A DNA stretch of 64,000 nucleotides, taken from NCBI GenBank assembly GCA_022822725.1, contig JAJEAN010000007.1, forward strand, positions 2,181,045-2,245,044. The letters run 5' to 3'. The notes under the pieces are model-generated. The model made no database searches and had not been told where the DNA came from. It saw nothing but the letters and a program-made list of their open reading frames with translations. Shown one piece after another: positions 8,503-15,929 of this stretch (position 1 is its first letter; each line of letters starts with the position of its first letter). The stretch comes from Candidatus Latescibacterota bacterium (GTDB taxonomy: Bacteria > JAAXHH01). The position numbers and the translations under genes were made by a program.

Positions 8503-9588
8503 CTATACCGGTTTCCCGAGCACGACGACCTGTGACGCGTCGCATTTCAACCGGACCGGCGCGCCGGGGCCGGCGAGCCGACGATCGGAACGGTGGTCCA
8601 CCAGCTTCATGGGCGTTCCGTCACCCAGCCGTATCGTATACTGCTCGTGATCGCCGAGGTAGACGGTCTGCCGCACGACGCCGTCCATCACGTTCTCCTC
8701 CTCGCCCGCGGCGGCATCCGGATCCGAAACGCGGATGTCCTCGGGCCGGACGGAGCAGACCACTTCGTCGCCCGGCGACAGGTCCTCGACGGGTTCGACC
8801 GTCGAATGGAGGACGCCGAACGCGGTCTCGACGGCCAGGGGAAGCTCCGAACGCGTCAACCGGCCGGCCACGAAGTTCGTTTCCCCGATGAAATCCGCCA
8901 CGAAAGCGTTCGCGGGCCGATCATAGATCGAACGCGGCTCCCCGATCTGGGCCACGGCCCCCAAATCCATTACGGCCACGCGGTCCGCCATGGACAGGGC
9001 TTCCTTCTGGTCGTGGGTCACGTAGATCATCGTCGTACCGGTCTCATCGTGGATCCGCCGGATCTCATCGCGCATCTCCAGGCGGAGCCGGGCGTCCAGG
9101 TTGGACAGGGGCTCGTCGAGCAGCACCACGTCGGGCCGGATCACGAGGGCCCGGGCGAGGGCCACGCGCTGCTGCTGTCCGCCGGACAACTGGTTCGGCG
9201 AACGCTCCCCATATTGATCCATCCGCACCATCTCGAGGGCTTCCGAGACGCGGTCATGCTGTTCCGATGACGGGATCTTGCGCAGGACGAGTCCATAGGC
9301 CACGTTCTCCCAGACGGACATGTGCGGCCAGAGCGCGTAGTTCTGGAAAACCATGCCCGTGTTCCGCCGGTGGGGAGGTGTCCTCGTCACGTCGTGATCG
9401 TCGAACAGGATACTGCCCGCGTCGGGCGCGTAGAACCCGGCGATCAACCGAAGGAGCGTCGTCTTTCCGCAGCCGGAAGGACCCAGGAGAAAGAAAAGTT
9501 CACCACCGGCGATCTCCAGCGATACGTCGTCGACCGCCGTCACGTCGCCGAATTTCCGGGTTATTCCCCGCAGGGTCAGGCTGACCAT
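8503..9588 (-). CDS. ABC transporter ATP-binding protein (FbpC/PotA-like)
   Basis: 361-residue ATPase energising the neighbouring permease. Walker A is GPSGCGKTT (~residue 36), the Q-loop lies at MVFQNYALWPH, the signature is LSGGQQQR, Walker B is VVLLDEP, and the H-loop is YVTHDQKEAL. The C-terminal ~120 residues form a TOBE/OB domain (CSVRPEDIRV), as in iron, spermidine and maltose importers. Start ATG at 9588. The gene is transcribed with the permease downstream (21-base gap), while 143 bases separate it from the binding-protein gene. Confidence 0.9.
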   Translation of the reverse strand: MVSLTLRGITRKFGDVTAVDDVSLEIAGGELFFLLGPSGCGKTTLLRLIAGFYAPDAGSILFDDHDVTRTPPHRRNTGMVFQNYALWPHMSVWENVAYGLVLRKIPSSEQHDRVSEALEMVRMDQYGERSPNQLSGGQQQRVALARALVIRPDVVLLDEPLSNLDARLRLEMRDEIRRIHDETGTTMIYVTHDQKEALSMADRVAVMDLGAVAQIGEPRSIYDRPANAFVADFIGETNFVAGRLTRSELPLAVETAFGVLHSTVEPVEDLSPGDEVVCSVRPEDIRVSDPDAAAGEEENVMDGVVRQTVYLGDHEQYTIRLGDGTPMKLVDHRSDRRLAGPGAPVRLKCDASQVVVLGKPV

Positions 9589-9731
9589 GCTTCAGTCTCC
9601 CCAGATATGAAAAACCATTCAGGGTGTGAAAAAAACAATCATCCGGCCCAGCCGGTCATGGCACGCCGTCCATGCCGTACGCGACGTGCGCCATGTGCCG
9701 TCCGCGCCATTCGATGGCTGGACCCAGGGCC

Positions 9732-11168
9732 TCAACCACTTCTCCGCTTCAACCTCCAGAGGTAAAGCACCATCCCCGCCAGTACCAGGCCGCTGCCGGA
9801 GAAAAGCAGGTACCTGGCGCCCGCCCAACCGGACGCGCCCGATCCGTACTTCTCGGCCGCCAGCCGGCTCCACGAGAGCAAGGTCCGGTTCCGGAAGGCC
9901 TGGTCGCGCCAGCGGTCGCCCAGGACCAGGGATTCCTCCTCCTTGACGGGCACGGCGCCAAGCGCAGGCAGGAGCCGCTCCACTTCTCCCCTCTCGATGG
10001 CGCGCCGCCAGGTTCGTTGCAGGGCCGCGTGGGCGTCGATGACGAATACTCCGATCATATCGTCGACGATATGACGTCGCGCAGCGCCTTTTTCAGCATC
10101 GTAGACGAAGGACGATTTCCACGCAAATGGATTGAACGTGACCGAAGTGTGCGCCGGATCGATGCGCTGGTAGAGGCGGGGCAGCACCGTGAACCGGTTC
10201 AGCTGGAACTGCTCCGGCCCCCCCGGCGTGCCGGGTTTCTGCATCCACAGCCGCTGGCCGGCCTCGGAAAGGACATAGCGAAGGAAGGACTGCGCCACGG
10301 TCATGTTGGGTGCGCCTTTCAGAATGGATATGCCGTCCGGGTTCAGGATCGTGAGATTGTCCGGCATGGTATAGCCGATCATTTCGGGGCCCACGGCGTT
10401 GATTTGCGCCCAGGCGTAGAAATCGATGGCCATCCCGTAAGCGACTTCGCCGGATGTCACGTCCTTGGGCACCTGGCTTCCCGAATTCGCGAATCCACGG
10501 GCATTGGCGCCCAGGGCGGTGATGATCCGCCAGCCCCGTTCCCAGCCGTAGACCTGCAGGATGATCTCGAAGGGCACGTGCGCGCTGCCGCTTTTCCTGG
10601 GATCGGCCGCGCCGACCCAGGAGTACAGCCCGGGATCGGCCAGGTCTTCCCAGGTCTCCGGCACGGGCAGTTCCAGGAGTTGCGCCACCCGCTTGTTGTA
10701 CATGATTCCGAACCCGGCCATCGTCGCGCCGTACCACCGGTGTCCCGCGTCGTAAATCGGATACCCGCCCGCCTCGACAGGCAACTCGTCCAGCTGGTCG
10801 TCGGGAAGCCGGTAAGGCGCCAGCAGGCCGAGATGCGCCAGTTCCACGAACGGATCGCTGCCCCCGCCGAACATCATATCGATCCCGATGCCTTCCGGCT
10901 TGCCGGTGAACTCGGACTTGATGAACCGGATGATCTCCGAAGTCCCGCCCACGTCCATCCACTCGAGCTCGACCCCTCGGCCGGATTCTTCGCGGTAGAA
11001 GGCTTCGAACCCCCGGGAGAATTCGTAACGGATGCCTTCCCAGTGCGGAGAGACAATGACCAGGCGGTCCTGCGCGGAGACGGAAGCCGGGACGGCGGCA
11101 TGAAAGACGACGACGCCCGTGAAGAGGAAAGCCCGTATGAGGGCACGAATGACTGGCCGACGATTCAA
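9732..11168 (-). CDS. ABC transporter extracellular substrate-binding protein, C-terminally membrane-anchored
   Basis: Family 1 solute-binding protein (FbpA/AfuA type). An N-terminal signal sequence (IRALIRAFLFTGVVVFHAAVPASVSAQ) precedes the mature start DRLVIVSPHWEGIRYEF. SBP_bac features run to about residue 350: TWEDLADPGLYSWVGAADP and an SGEVAYGMAID-like hinge. Unusually, the protein extends about 100 residues beyond the normal fold and ends with a hydrophobic helix plus a basic tail (LLFSGSGLVLAGMVLYLWRLKRR). It may therefore be tethered at its C-terminus. I take TTG 11168 as start because GAGG precedes it and because it removes overlap with the upstream gene; TTG 11231 is the longer option. 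Confidence 0.85.
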   Translation of the reverse strand: MNRRPVIRALIRAFLFTGVVVFHAAVPASVSAQDRLVIVSPHWEGIRYEFSRGFEAFYREESGRGVELEWMDVGGTSEIIRFIKSEFTGKPEGIGIDMMFGGGSDPFVELAHLGLLAPYRLPDDQLDELPVEAGGYPIYDAGHRWYGATMAGFGIMYNKRVAQLLELPVPETWEDLADPGLYSWVGAADPRKSGSAHVPFEIILQVYGWERGWRIITALGANARGFANSGSQVPKDVTSGEVAYGMAIDFYAWAQINAVGPEMIGYTMPDNLTILNPDGISILKGAPNMTVAQSFLRYVLSEAGQRLWMQKPGTPGGPEQFQLNRFTVLPRLYQRIDPAHTSVTFNPFAWKSSFVYDAEKGAARRHIVDDMIGVFVIDAHAALQRTWRRAIERGEVERLLPALGAVPVKEEESLVLGDRWRDQAFRNRTLLSWSRLAAEKYGSGASGWAGARYLLFSGSGLVLAGMVLYLWRLKRRSG

Positions 11169-11193
11169 CGATACCTCGGGGAGTTGAAGTCCG

Positions 11194-12126
11194 TTATTGC
11201 TTTCTCGCTGTGAGGACCAGCGCGATGGCAACCAGCAGCGAGACCGCCAGGCCGATGCCCACGACTGCCGGACTGGCCAGGTTGCTCAGCATCGGGTCGT
11301 CGATCCCGAGCAGGACGGCTATGACGAGCACGGGAAGCAACAGGGCAACCAGGAAGGTCAGCCGCCTCGAGGAGGCGTCGATTCTCCTGAGGGCTTTCGT
11401 CTGGGCGGCCATCGCCGCGTCGTTCAGCATTTCCCAGGTGCGCGTGAGCGCGTCGGCCATATTCCTGAAACGGTAATACGCGTCCTGCAACTGGACGGCC
11501 GCTTCAGTCTGCAGGGAGAGTTTCTCGCCAGCGTAAAGCGAGTGGACGATATCGCACTGCGGTTTGACGAGATGGATCATATCGGTCAGGCGGCGCTGCC
11601 TTTCGTAGATCCATCGGGCTTCCACTTCGTGGTCCGGTGGAATCGCTTCCATCGCAAGCTCGGCGACCAGCGGGTCCTGGCGATCGGCAATGGCCTGCAT
11701 GATCAGGGCGACCGCCTGATCCGTGGACCGCATCAACTGGGCATCCCGCTGGATACGGTCCTTTACTTCCTGCAAAAAACCCAGCGGGGTGGCGTGTACG
11801 GTAACCAGGTAGTCGGGGGCCAGGAAGCATCCCAACCTGGCCGGTGGCGCGTCCGGACCCTCCTGCACGTGCAGGAGGATGAACAGGTGCCCCGGAAACA
11901 CCGCCGAATAGGGCCGGGTGGAGACCTCCCGGCAAGCCTTCACCGACAGGGGATGGACGCCGAACTCCTTGAAATCGCTCAGAAACGCCGCGTCTTCGTC
12001 CGTGATCTGCTCCAGGTCCATCCAGAACAGGCCCCTGGAGTCGGCCAGGGTCTCCTGGAGATGGGAGAGAGACACGTCATCGTACCGGACGACGTTGTTC
12101 TGTTCTACGATCAGCAAATCCCGCAT
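11194..12126 (-). CDS. CorA-like divalent-cation transporter family protein lacking GMN
   Basis: 310 residues with the CorA architecture: an N-terminal cytoplasmic alpha/beta domain, long helices (about residues 130-250) and two C-terminal transmembrane helices (about 258-276 and 286-305). Family features include FGVHPLSVKAC and FPGHLFILLHV. The selectivity motif GMN that normally ends the first helix is absent: the equivalent position reads LLGIDDP. It is therefore a divergent member, possibly with altered ion choice (ZntB-like) or a non-transport role. The gene sits between the APC permease (eight bases upstream) and the binding protein (25 bases downstream), suggesting one operon. Confidence 0.75.
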   Translation of the reverse strand: MRDLLIVEQNNVVRYDDVSLSHLQETLADSRGLFWMDLEQITDEDAAFLSDFKEFGVHPLSVKACREVSTRPYSAVFPGHLFILLHVQEGPDAPPARLGCFLAPDYLVTVHATPLGFLQEVKDRIQRDAQLMRSTDQAVALIMQAIADRQDPLVAELAMEAIPPDHEVEARWIYERQRRLTDMIHLVKPQCDIVHSLYAGEKLSLQTEAAVQLQDAYYRFRNMADALTRTWEMLNDAAMAAQTKALRRIDASSRRLTFLVALLLPVLVIAVLLGIDDPMLSNLASPAVVGIGLAVSLLVAIALVLTARKQ

Positions 12127-12134
12127 GAAATCCC

Positions 12135-13559
12135 TCAGCTTCCTTTGTTTTTCTTTTCCCAGTAGAAGTAGAAGGGAAAGCCGGCGGCGACGATGGCCAG
12201 GCCGATGAGCGTATTATAGATGAACGTCACGTTAGTCAGCAGAGACACCAGGTAACCGGTGATCACGGCGAGGAAGAGCAGGGGCGTAACCGGATAACCC
12301 CAGGTCCTGTAAGGCCGCTTCGCGTCGGGCCGGCTGTAGCGCAGCACGATGACCGCGGCGATCGCGAGGATGGAAAAGGCGTATGAAGTGAAGGAACCGT
12401 AGGAGATGATGTCCTCGAATCTCGGCGTCAGCGCGAAAAGGGCGGCCAGCATGCCCTGGGCGAGAATAGATGCCGCGGGCGTGCGGAACCTCGGGTGTGC
12501 ACGGCTGAGCCCCCTGAAGAACAGTCCGTCCCTGCTTTGGGCGAAAAACAGGCGTGGAGCTACGAGCATATGCACGTTGACCCCGCCGAATGTCGAGCAC
12601 ATCACACCGATTGAGATGAAGAGGGCGCCCCAATCGCCCACCAGGACCTTCATCACGTCCGCCGCGATCCACTGCGACGTCTGGACCTGCTCGAAGGGCA
12701 GGACCAGCATGTACACGAAGTTCGCCGCCAGGTAGATTACGATTACGAAGAGTACGCCGACGATGATCGACAGCGGGAGATTGCGGCGCGGGTCGCGCAT
12801 CTCCCCGGCGACGTAACTGGAAAAGGTCCATCCTTCGTACGAAAACAGGCCGGTCACCATGGCCGCGCCGAAAGCGCCCAGCGCGAATCCGCCCAGGGCC
12901 GTCCCGCCACCGCCGAACAACGGCGAGAAATGGTCCATCGATCCCTTCTCGGCCATGAACAGGCCCAGCAGGATGAGTCCGCCAAGCGCGGCCACCTTGA
13001 TGAAGGTAAACAGGTTGGTGACCCGGCCGCTCCATCGGACACCGACCACGTTGATCATCATCAGGACTAACACGCACGCCGTGGCGATCACCGCCTGGGC
13101 GCTGTCGCTCAGTACAATGCCCTGTCCGGCCGCGTCGGCGGTGATGATGTTGACCACGCTGGCCAGGTAATTGGCGAATACGTTGGCGACGGCGGCAATG
13201 GAGACCGGCCACACGAGCCAGAAGGCGGACCAGCCGTAGAGGAAGGTAACCCAGCGCCTGCGGTAGGCTTCGCGGACGTAGACGTACTGACCTCCGGTCC
13301 GGGGAAGCATGGCGCCGAGTTCGGCAATGCAGAGCCCGCCGCACAGCGCGAGGAGGCCGCAGACCAGCCAGACGAGCAGGCTCATGCCCGGTGAGCCAAC
13401 GTTGGAGGCGATGGCGCTCGGCGCCTGGAAGATGCCGGAACCGATGACGCCGCCCACGATGATGGTGGTGGCTTCGAGGGGTCCGAGCCCCCGAACGAGA
13501 CCTTCGTCTTCGGTATCGGCTACCGGACCAGCGGCGGTATTCGCATCGGTTTCAGCCAA
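12135..13559 (-). CDS. APC-superfamily amino-acid permease
   Basis: 474-residue inner-membrane protein with about twelve transmembrane helices. The first helix has the APC signature GGVIGSGIFQAP (~residue 37), the hallmark of Na+- or H+-coupled amino-acid transport or exchange. Helix 6-8 features (SYEGWTFSSYVAGEMRDPRRNLP) place it in the L-type (LAT/SteT) group. The start is TTG at 13559, preceded by a GAGGTGAGG stretch; no ATG is available nearby. The substrate cannot be predicted. It is the first gene of a minus-strand run that continues into the CorA-like and iron ABC genes. Confidence 0.88.
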   Translation of the reverse strand: MAETDANTAAGPVADTEDEGLVRGLGPLEATTIIVGGVIGSGIFQAPSAIASNVGSPGMSLLVWLVCGLLALCGGLCIAELGAMLPRTGGQYVYVREAYRRRWVTFLYGWSAFWLVWPVSIAAVANVFANYLASVVNIITADAAGQGIVLSDSAQAVIATACVLVLMMINVVGVRWSGRVTNLFTFIKVAALGGLILLGLFMAEKGSMDHFSPLFGGGGTALGGFALGAFGAAMVTGLFSYEGWTFSSYVAGEMRDPRRNLPLSIIVGVLFVIVIYLAANFVYMLVLPFEQVQTSQWIAADVMKVLVGDWGALFISIGVMCSTFGGVNVHMLVAPRLFFAQSRDGLFFRGLSRAHPRFRTPAASILAQGMLAALFALTPRFEDIISYGSFTSYAFSILAIAAVIVLRYSRPDAKRPYRTWGYPVTPLLFLAVITGYLVSLLTNVTFIYNTLIGLAIVAAGFPFYFYWEKKNKGS

Positions 13560-13695
13560 TCCTCACCTCGACGGAAATGCTTGTGAAATCAGGCATAAAC
13601 ATGTGTAATGCATCCCAATTCGCAGGTCAATAACAATCACATTCAGGCCGGTTAAGTAAGCCGGTTGCGGCCGGTTGTTTGAACCGGTAATAGGC

Positions 13696-13724
13696 TTGAC
13701 ACACTGCCCCTCCGGGCCTATATT
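13696..13724 (+). promoter_or_regulatory. Consensus promoter of tRNA-Met
   Basis: TTGACA (13696-13701), 17-base spacer, TATATT (13719-13724). It is the closest match to the sigma-70 consensus in the window. The -10 box ends 16 bases before the tRNA. Confidence 0.85.
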
Positions 13725-13740
13725 GGGATGTTCGATTCGA

Positions 13741-13814
13741 GGCGGCGTAGCTCAGTTGGTCAGAGCATCGGAATCATAATCCGAGTGTCCGGGGTTCGAA
13801 TCCCTGCGCCGCTA
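13741..13814 (+). tRNA. tRNA-Met (anticodon CAT, elongator type)
   Basis: 74-nt cloverleaf with a complete acceptor stem (GGCGGCG with CGCCGCT, G1-U72), a TCGGA/TCCGA anticodon stem, loop ATCATAA with anticodon CAT, and discriminator A; CCA is not encoded. The acceptor sequence closely resembles elongator tRNA-Met of Bacillus as I recall it, so Met is preferred. A CAT anticodon could also be tRNA-Ile2, the lysidine substrate. The next gene is tilS, the enzyme that must tell these two tRNAs apart. Confidence 0.9.
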
Positions 13815-13820
13815 TGTTCC

Positions 13821-13850
13821 ATGGCCTTTCTGCATTCGGAAGGCCATTTT
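13821..13850 (+). terminator. Intrinsic terminator between tRNA-Met and tilS
   Basis: 10-bp stem (13821-13830 with 13838-13847, one G-U pair), 7-base loop, then TTTT and an A/T-rich stretch. It would end the tRNA transcript 27 bases before the tilS ATG. tilS may depend on read-through, since I see no separate promoter. Confidence 0.65.
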
Positions 13851-13876
13851 CATTATGTCTCCCCCCGCGATTTCTC

Positions 13877-15271
13877 ATGTTGGAAACCATCGAACATAAA
13901 ACCGAAGCCAGGATCCGGCGTCACGGGATGATCAAGGCCGGCGACCGGGTGATCGCCGCGGTCTCGGGCGGCGCGGACTCGGTGGTCCTGCTGCACGTCC
14001 TGCACCGCCTCCGCGGCAGGCTGGGTATGGAACTGGAGGCGGCGCATCTCGACCACGGTCTCCGCGGCGTGGAAGGAAAGGAAGACGCCGCCTTCGTCAT
14101 GGACTACGCGGCCTCGCTGGGCCTGCTCTGCGTCGCGGAACGGGCGGACGTCGCTGCCTACTGCCGGGAAAACGGCTGTTCCGTCGAGCAGGGCGCGCGC
14201 GAGGTGCGGTACGGATTCCTGAGAAGGGTGCTGCTGAAACAGGGCGCGGACTCCGTGGCAACCGGCCATACGGCGGACGACCAGGCCGAGACGGTGTTGA
14301 TGCGGATCTTGCGCGGCAGCGGCAGTTCGGGGCTGTCTGCTATCCGGCCGGTCAGGGACGGATGGATCATCCGGCCTCTGCTGGACGTCACCGCCGGCGA
14401 GATCGCCGCATATGCACGGATGCACGGCTTGTCCAGCAGGACCGATCGCACCAATGAGGATCAGGACGTATTCCGCAACAGGATCCGGCGCCACCTGGTG
14501 CCCTTGCTGCAAAAGGAGTACAATCCCCAAATCGTGCAGGGCCTGGCCCGGCTCGCAGACGTGACGCGCGGCGAGGCGGAATACCTGGACGGCGAGGCGA
14601 CGGCGTTCCTCGCCGATCATGCCCGGCTCGAGGACGGGAAGATCCTTCGAATGGACCTCGATGCCTGGGCGGACGCGGCGCCCGCCCTGCAGCGGATCCT
14701 GGTCCGGCGCCTGGTCCGGACCCTGGGCGGCAACGAGGAACGACTGCGTTTCGAACAGGTGGAGGATGCCCGCGCATGGATCGGCCGGGGTCCGGTCGGT
14801 AGGATCAGGGAACTGCCCTGCGGGATCCGCATGGAATGCCGCAGGTCCGAACTGGTTTTGTGTCGAGGTTCGTTAACGCCTTTCCGACTGAATCTGGAGG
14901 TCCCCGGAAGGGTGGAGGTACCGGGCACGAACCTGTCGGTCCGCGTCGCGGAGGGGTCGGCGGAAACCGCGCCTGACGCTACGGCGTACCGGGCGGTTTT
15001 CGACGCGGCGGCCGTACGCCGGTTTTGGACCGTACGTTCCCGCGAACCGGGCGACCGCATGTCGCCCTTCGGTCTGGCGGGCCACAAGTCCCTGAAGAAA
15101 CTGTTCAACGAATGGGACGTGCCCCGGCTGCTGCGCGACCGTGTGCCGGTCGTCACGGATGGAACGCAGATCCTTTGGGTGGCGGGTTACCGGCAGAGCA
15201 ACGAGGGCCTGGTCACCGGGAAGACCCGTCGCGTGATGGTCGCCGAGCTCACGGTGAAAGATCCGACGTGA
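13877..15271 (+). CDS. tilS: tRNA(Ile)-lysidine synthase
   Basis: 464-residue cytoplasmic enzyme. It uses ATP and lysine to convert C34 of tRNA-Ile2(CAU) to lysidine, switching both charging and decoding from Met to Ile. The PP-loop SGGADS lies at residues ~31-36, with LDHGLRG and ATGHTADDQAETVLMR further on. The C-terminal TilS domain carries SREPGDRMSPFG and HKSLKKLFNE. The ATG at 13877 was chosen because it gives the usual N-terminus; earlier starts would run into the tRNA and terminator. Its stop TGA overlaps the hpt ATG (TGATG), so the two are translationally coupled. tilS-hpt-ftsH is an order also found in Firmicutes. Confidence 0.95.
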   Translation: MLETIEHKTEARIRRHGMIKAGDRVIAAVSGGADSVVLLHVLHRLRGRLGMELEAAHLDHGLRGVEGKEDAAFVMDYAASLGLLCVAERADVAAYCRENGCSVEQGAREVRYGFLRRVLLKQGADSVATGHTADDQAETVLMRILRGSGSSGLSAIRPVRDGWIIRPLLDVTAGEIAAYARMHGLSSRTDRTNEDQDVFRNRIRRHLVPLLQKEYNPQIVQGLARLADVTRGEAEYLDGEATAFLADHARLEDGKILRMDLDAWADAAPALQRILVRRLVRTLGGNEERLRFEQVEDARAWIGRGPVGRIRELPCGIRMECRRSELVLCRGSLTPFRLNLEVPGRVEVPGTNLSVRVAEGSAETAPDATAYRAVFDAAAVRRFWTVRSREPGDRMSPFGLAGHKSLKKLFNEWDVPRLLRDRVPVVTDGTQILWVAGYRQSNEGLVTGKTRRVMVAELTVKDPT

Positions 15272-15828
15272 TGAGAATACTGCTCACCGAAAAACAGATC
15301 GCGGAGAAGGTAAGCAGCCTCGGAGCGCAGCTTTCCGCGGACTACCGGGAGAAAAACCCGGTGCTCATCGGATGTCTCAAGGGGTGCGTGGTCTTCCTGG
15401 CAGACCTTATGCGGGCCATCACGGTACCTCACGCCATCGACTTCGTACGCACTTCATCCTATGGAAAGGGGCAGGTTTCCACCGGTGTCGCGGAGGCCGA
15501 AATTTTCGATGTGAATATCCGCGGACGGCACGCCGTAATCGTGGAGGACATCGTTGACACGGGGCGGACCCTGGCCTATCTTACGGAAGTGTTGACGAAG
15601 CAGGAACCGTTGTCCCTGAAGGTATGCGCCCTGCTGGTCAAACCGGGGGCGCACCGTGCGCCCGTGACGGTCGATTACCGGGGTTTCGACATACCGGCCG
15701 ATTTCGTCGTAGGGTACGGCCTCGACTGGGGCGAACGGTACCGGGACCTGCCGTACGTCGCCGTGGCCGATGAAGTGGCCGATGAAGATGAAGTGGCCGA
15801 TGAAGTGGCCGATGAACAGGATACCTGA
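15271..15828 (+). CDS. hpt: Hypoxanthine phosphoribosyltransferase
   Basis: 185-residue purine-salvage enzyme transferring ribose-5-phosphate from PRPP to hypoxanthine or guanine. The PRPP-binding loop is VIVEDIVDTGRTL (~residues 88-100). The purine-site segment KVCALLVKPGAHR and the late DFVVGYGLDWGERYRDLPY are typical. The last ~20 residues form an acidic repeat (V-A-D-E units), encoded by tandem copies of a gccgatgaagtg element at about 15767-15815, beyond the usual end of the fold. The start overlaps the tilS stop. Confidence 0.95.
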   Translation: MRILLTEKQIAEKVSSLGAQLSADYREKNPVLIGCLKGCVVFLADLMRAITVPHAIDFVRTSSYGKGQVSTGVAEAEIFDVNIRGRHAVIVEDIVDTGRTLAYLTEVLTKQEPLSLKVCALLVKPGAHRAPVTVDYRGFDIPADFVVGYGLDWGERYRDLPYVAVADEVADEDEVADEVADEQDT

Positions 15829-15929
15829 GCGTGGGGGCATGCGGGCGTGAATACGGCCTCGCAGATCCTCACGCTTATTTCTTGGTGTTTCGCACAATCA
15901 CTCGGAACGGGCAGGAACGGGCAAGGTCA

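Noticed and set aside
6950-8545. 531-codon frame on the minus strand overlapping the iron permease in another frame
   Set aside because: Arg/Pro-rich shadow of the real permease frame; no domain and no ribosome site.
13741-13814. Assignment of the CAT tRNA as tRNA-Ile2
   Set aside because: The neighbour tilS makes it tempting, but the acceptor stem and G1-U72 pair fit elongator tRNA-Met better; left as Met with Ile2 as the alternative.
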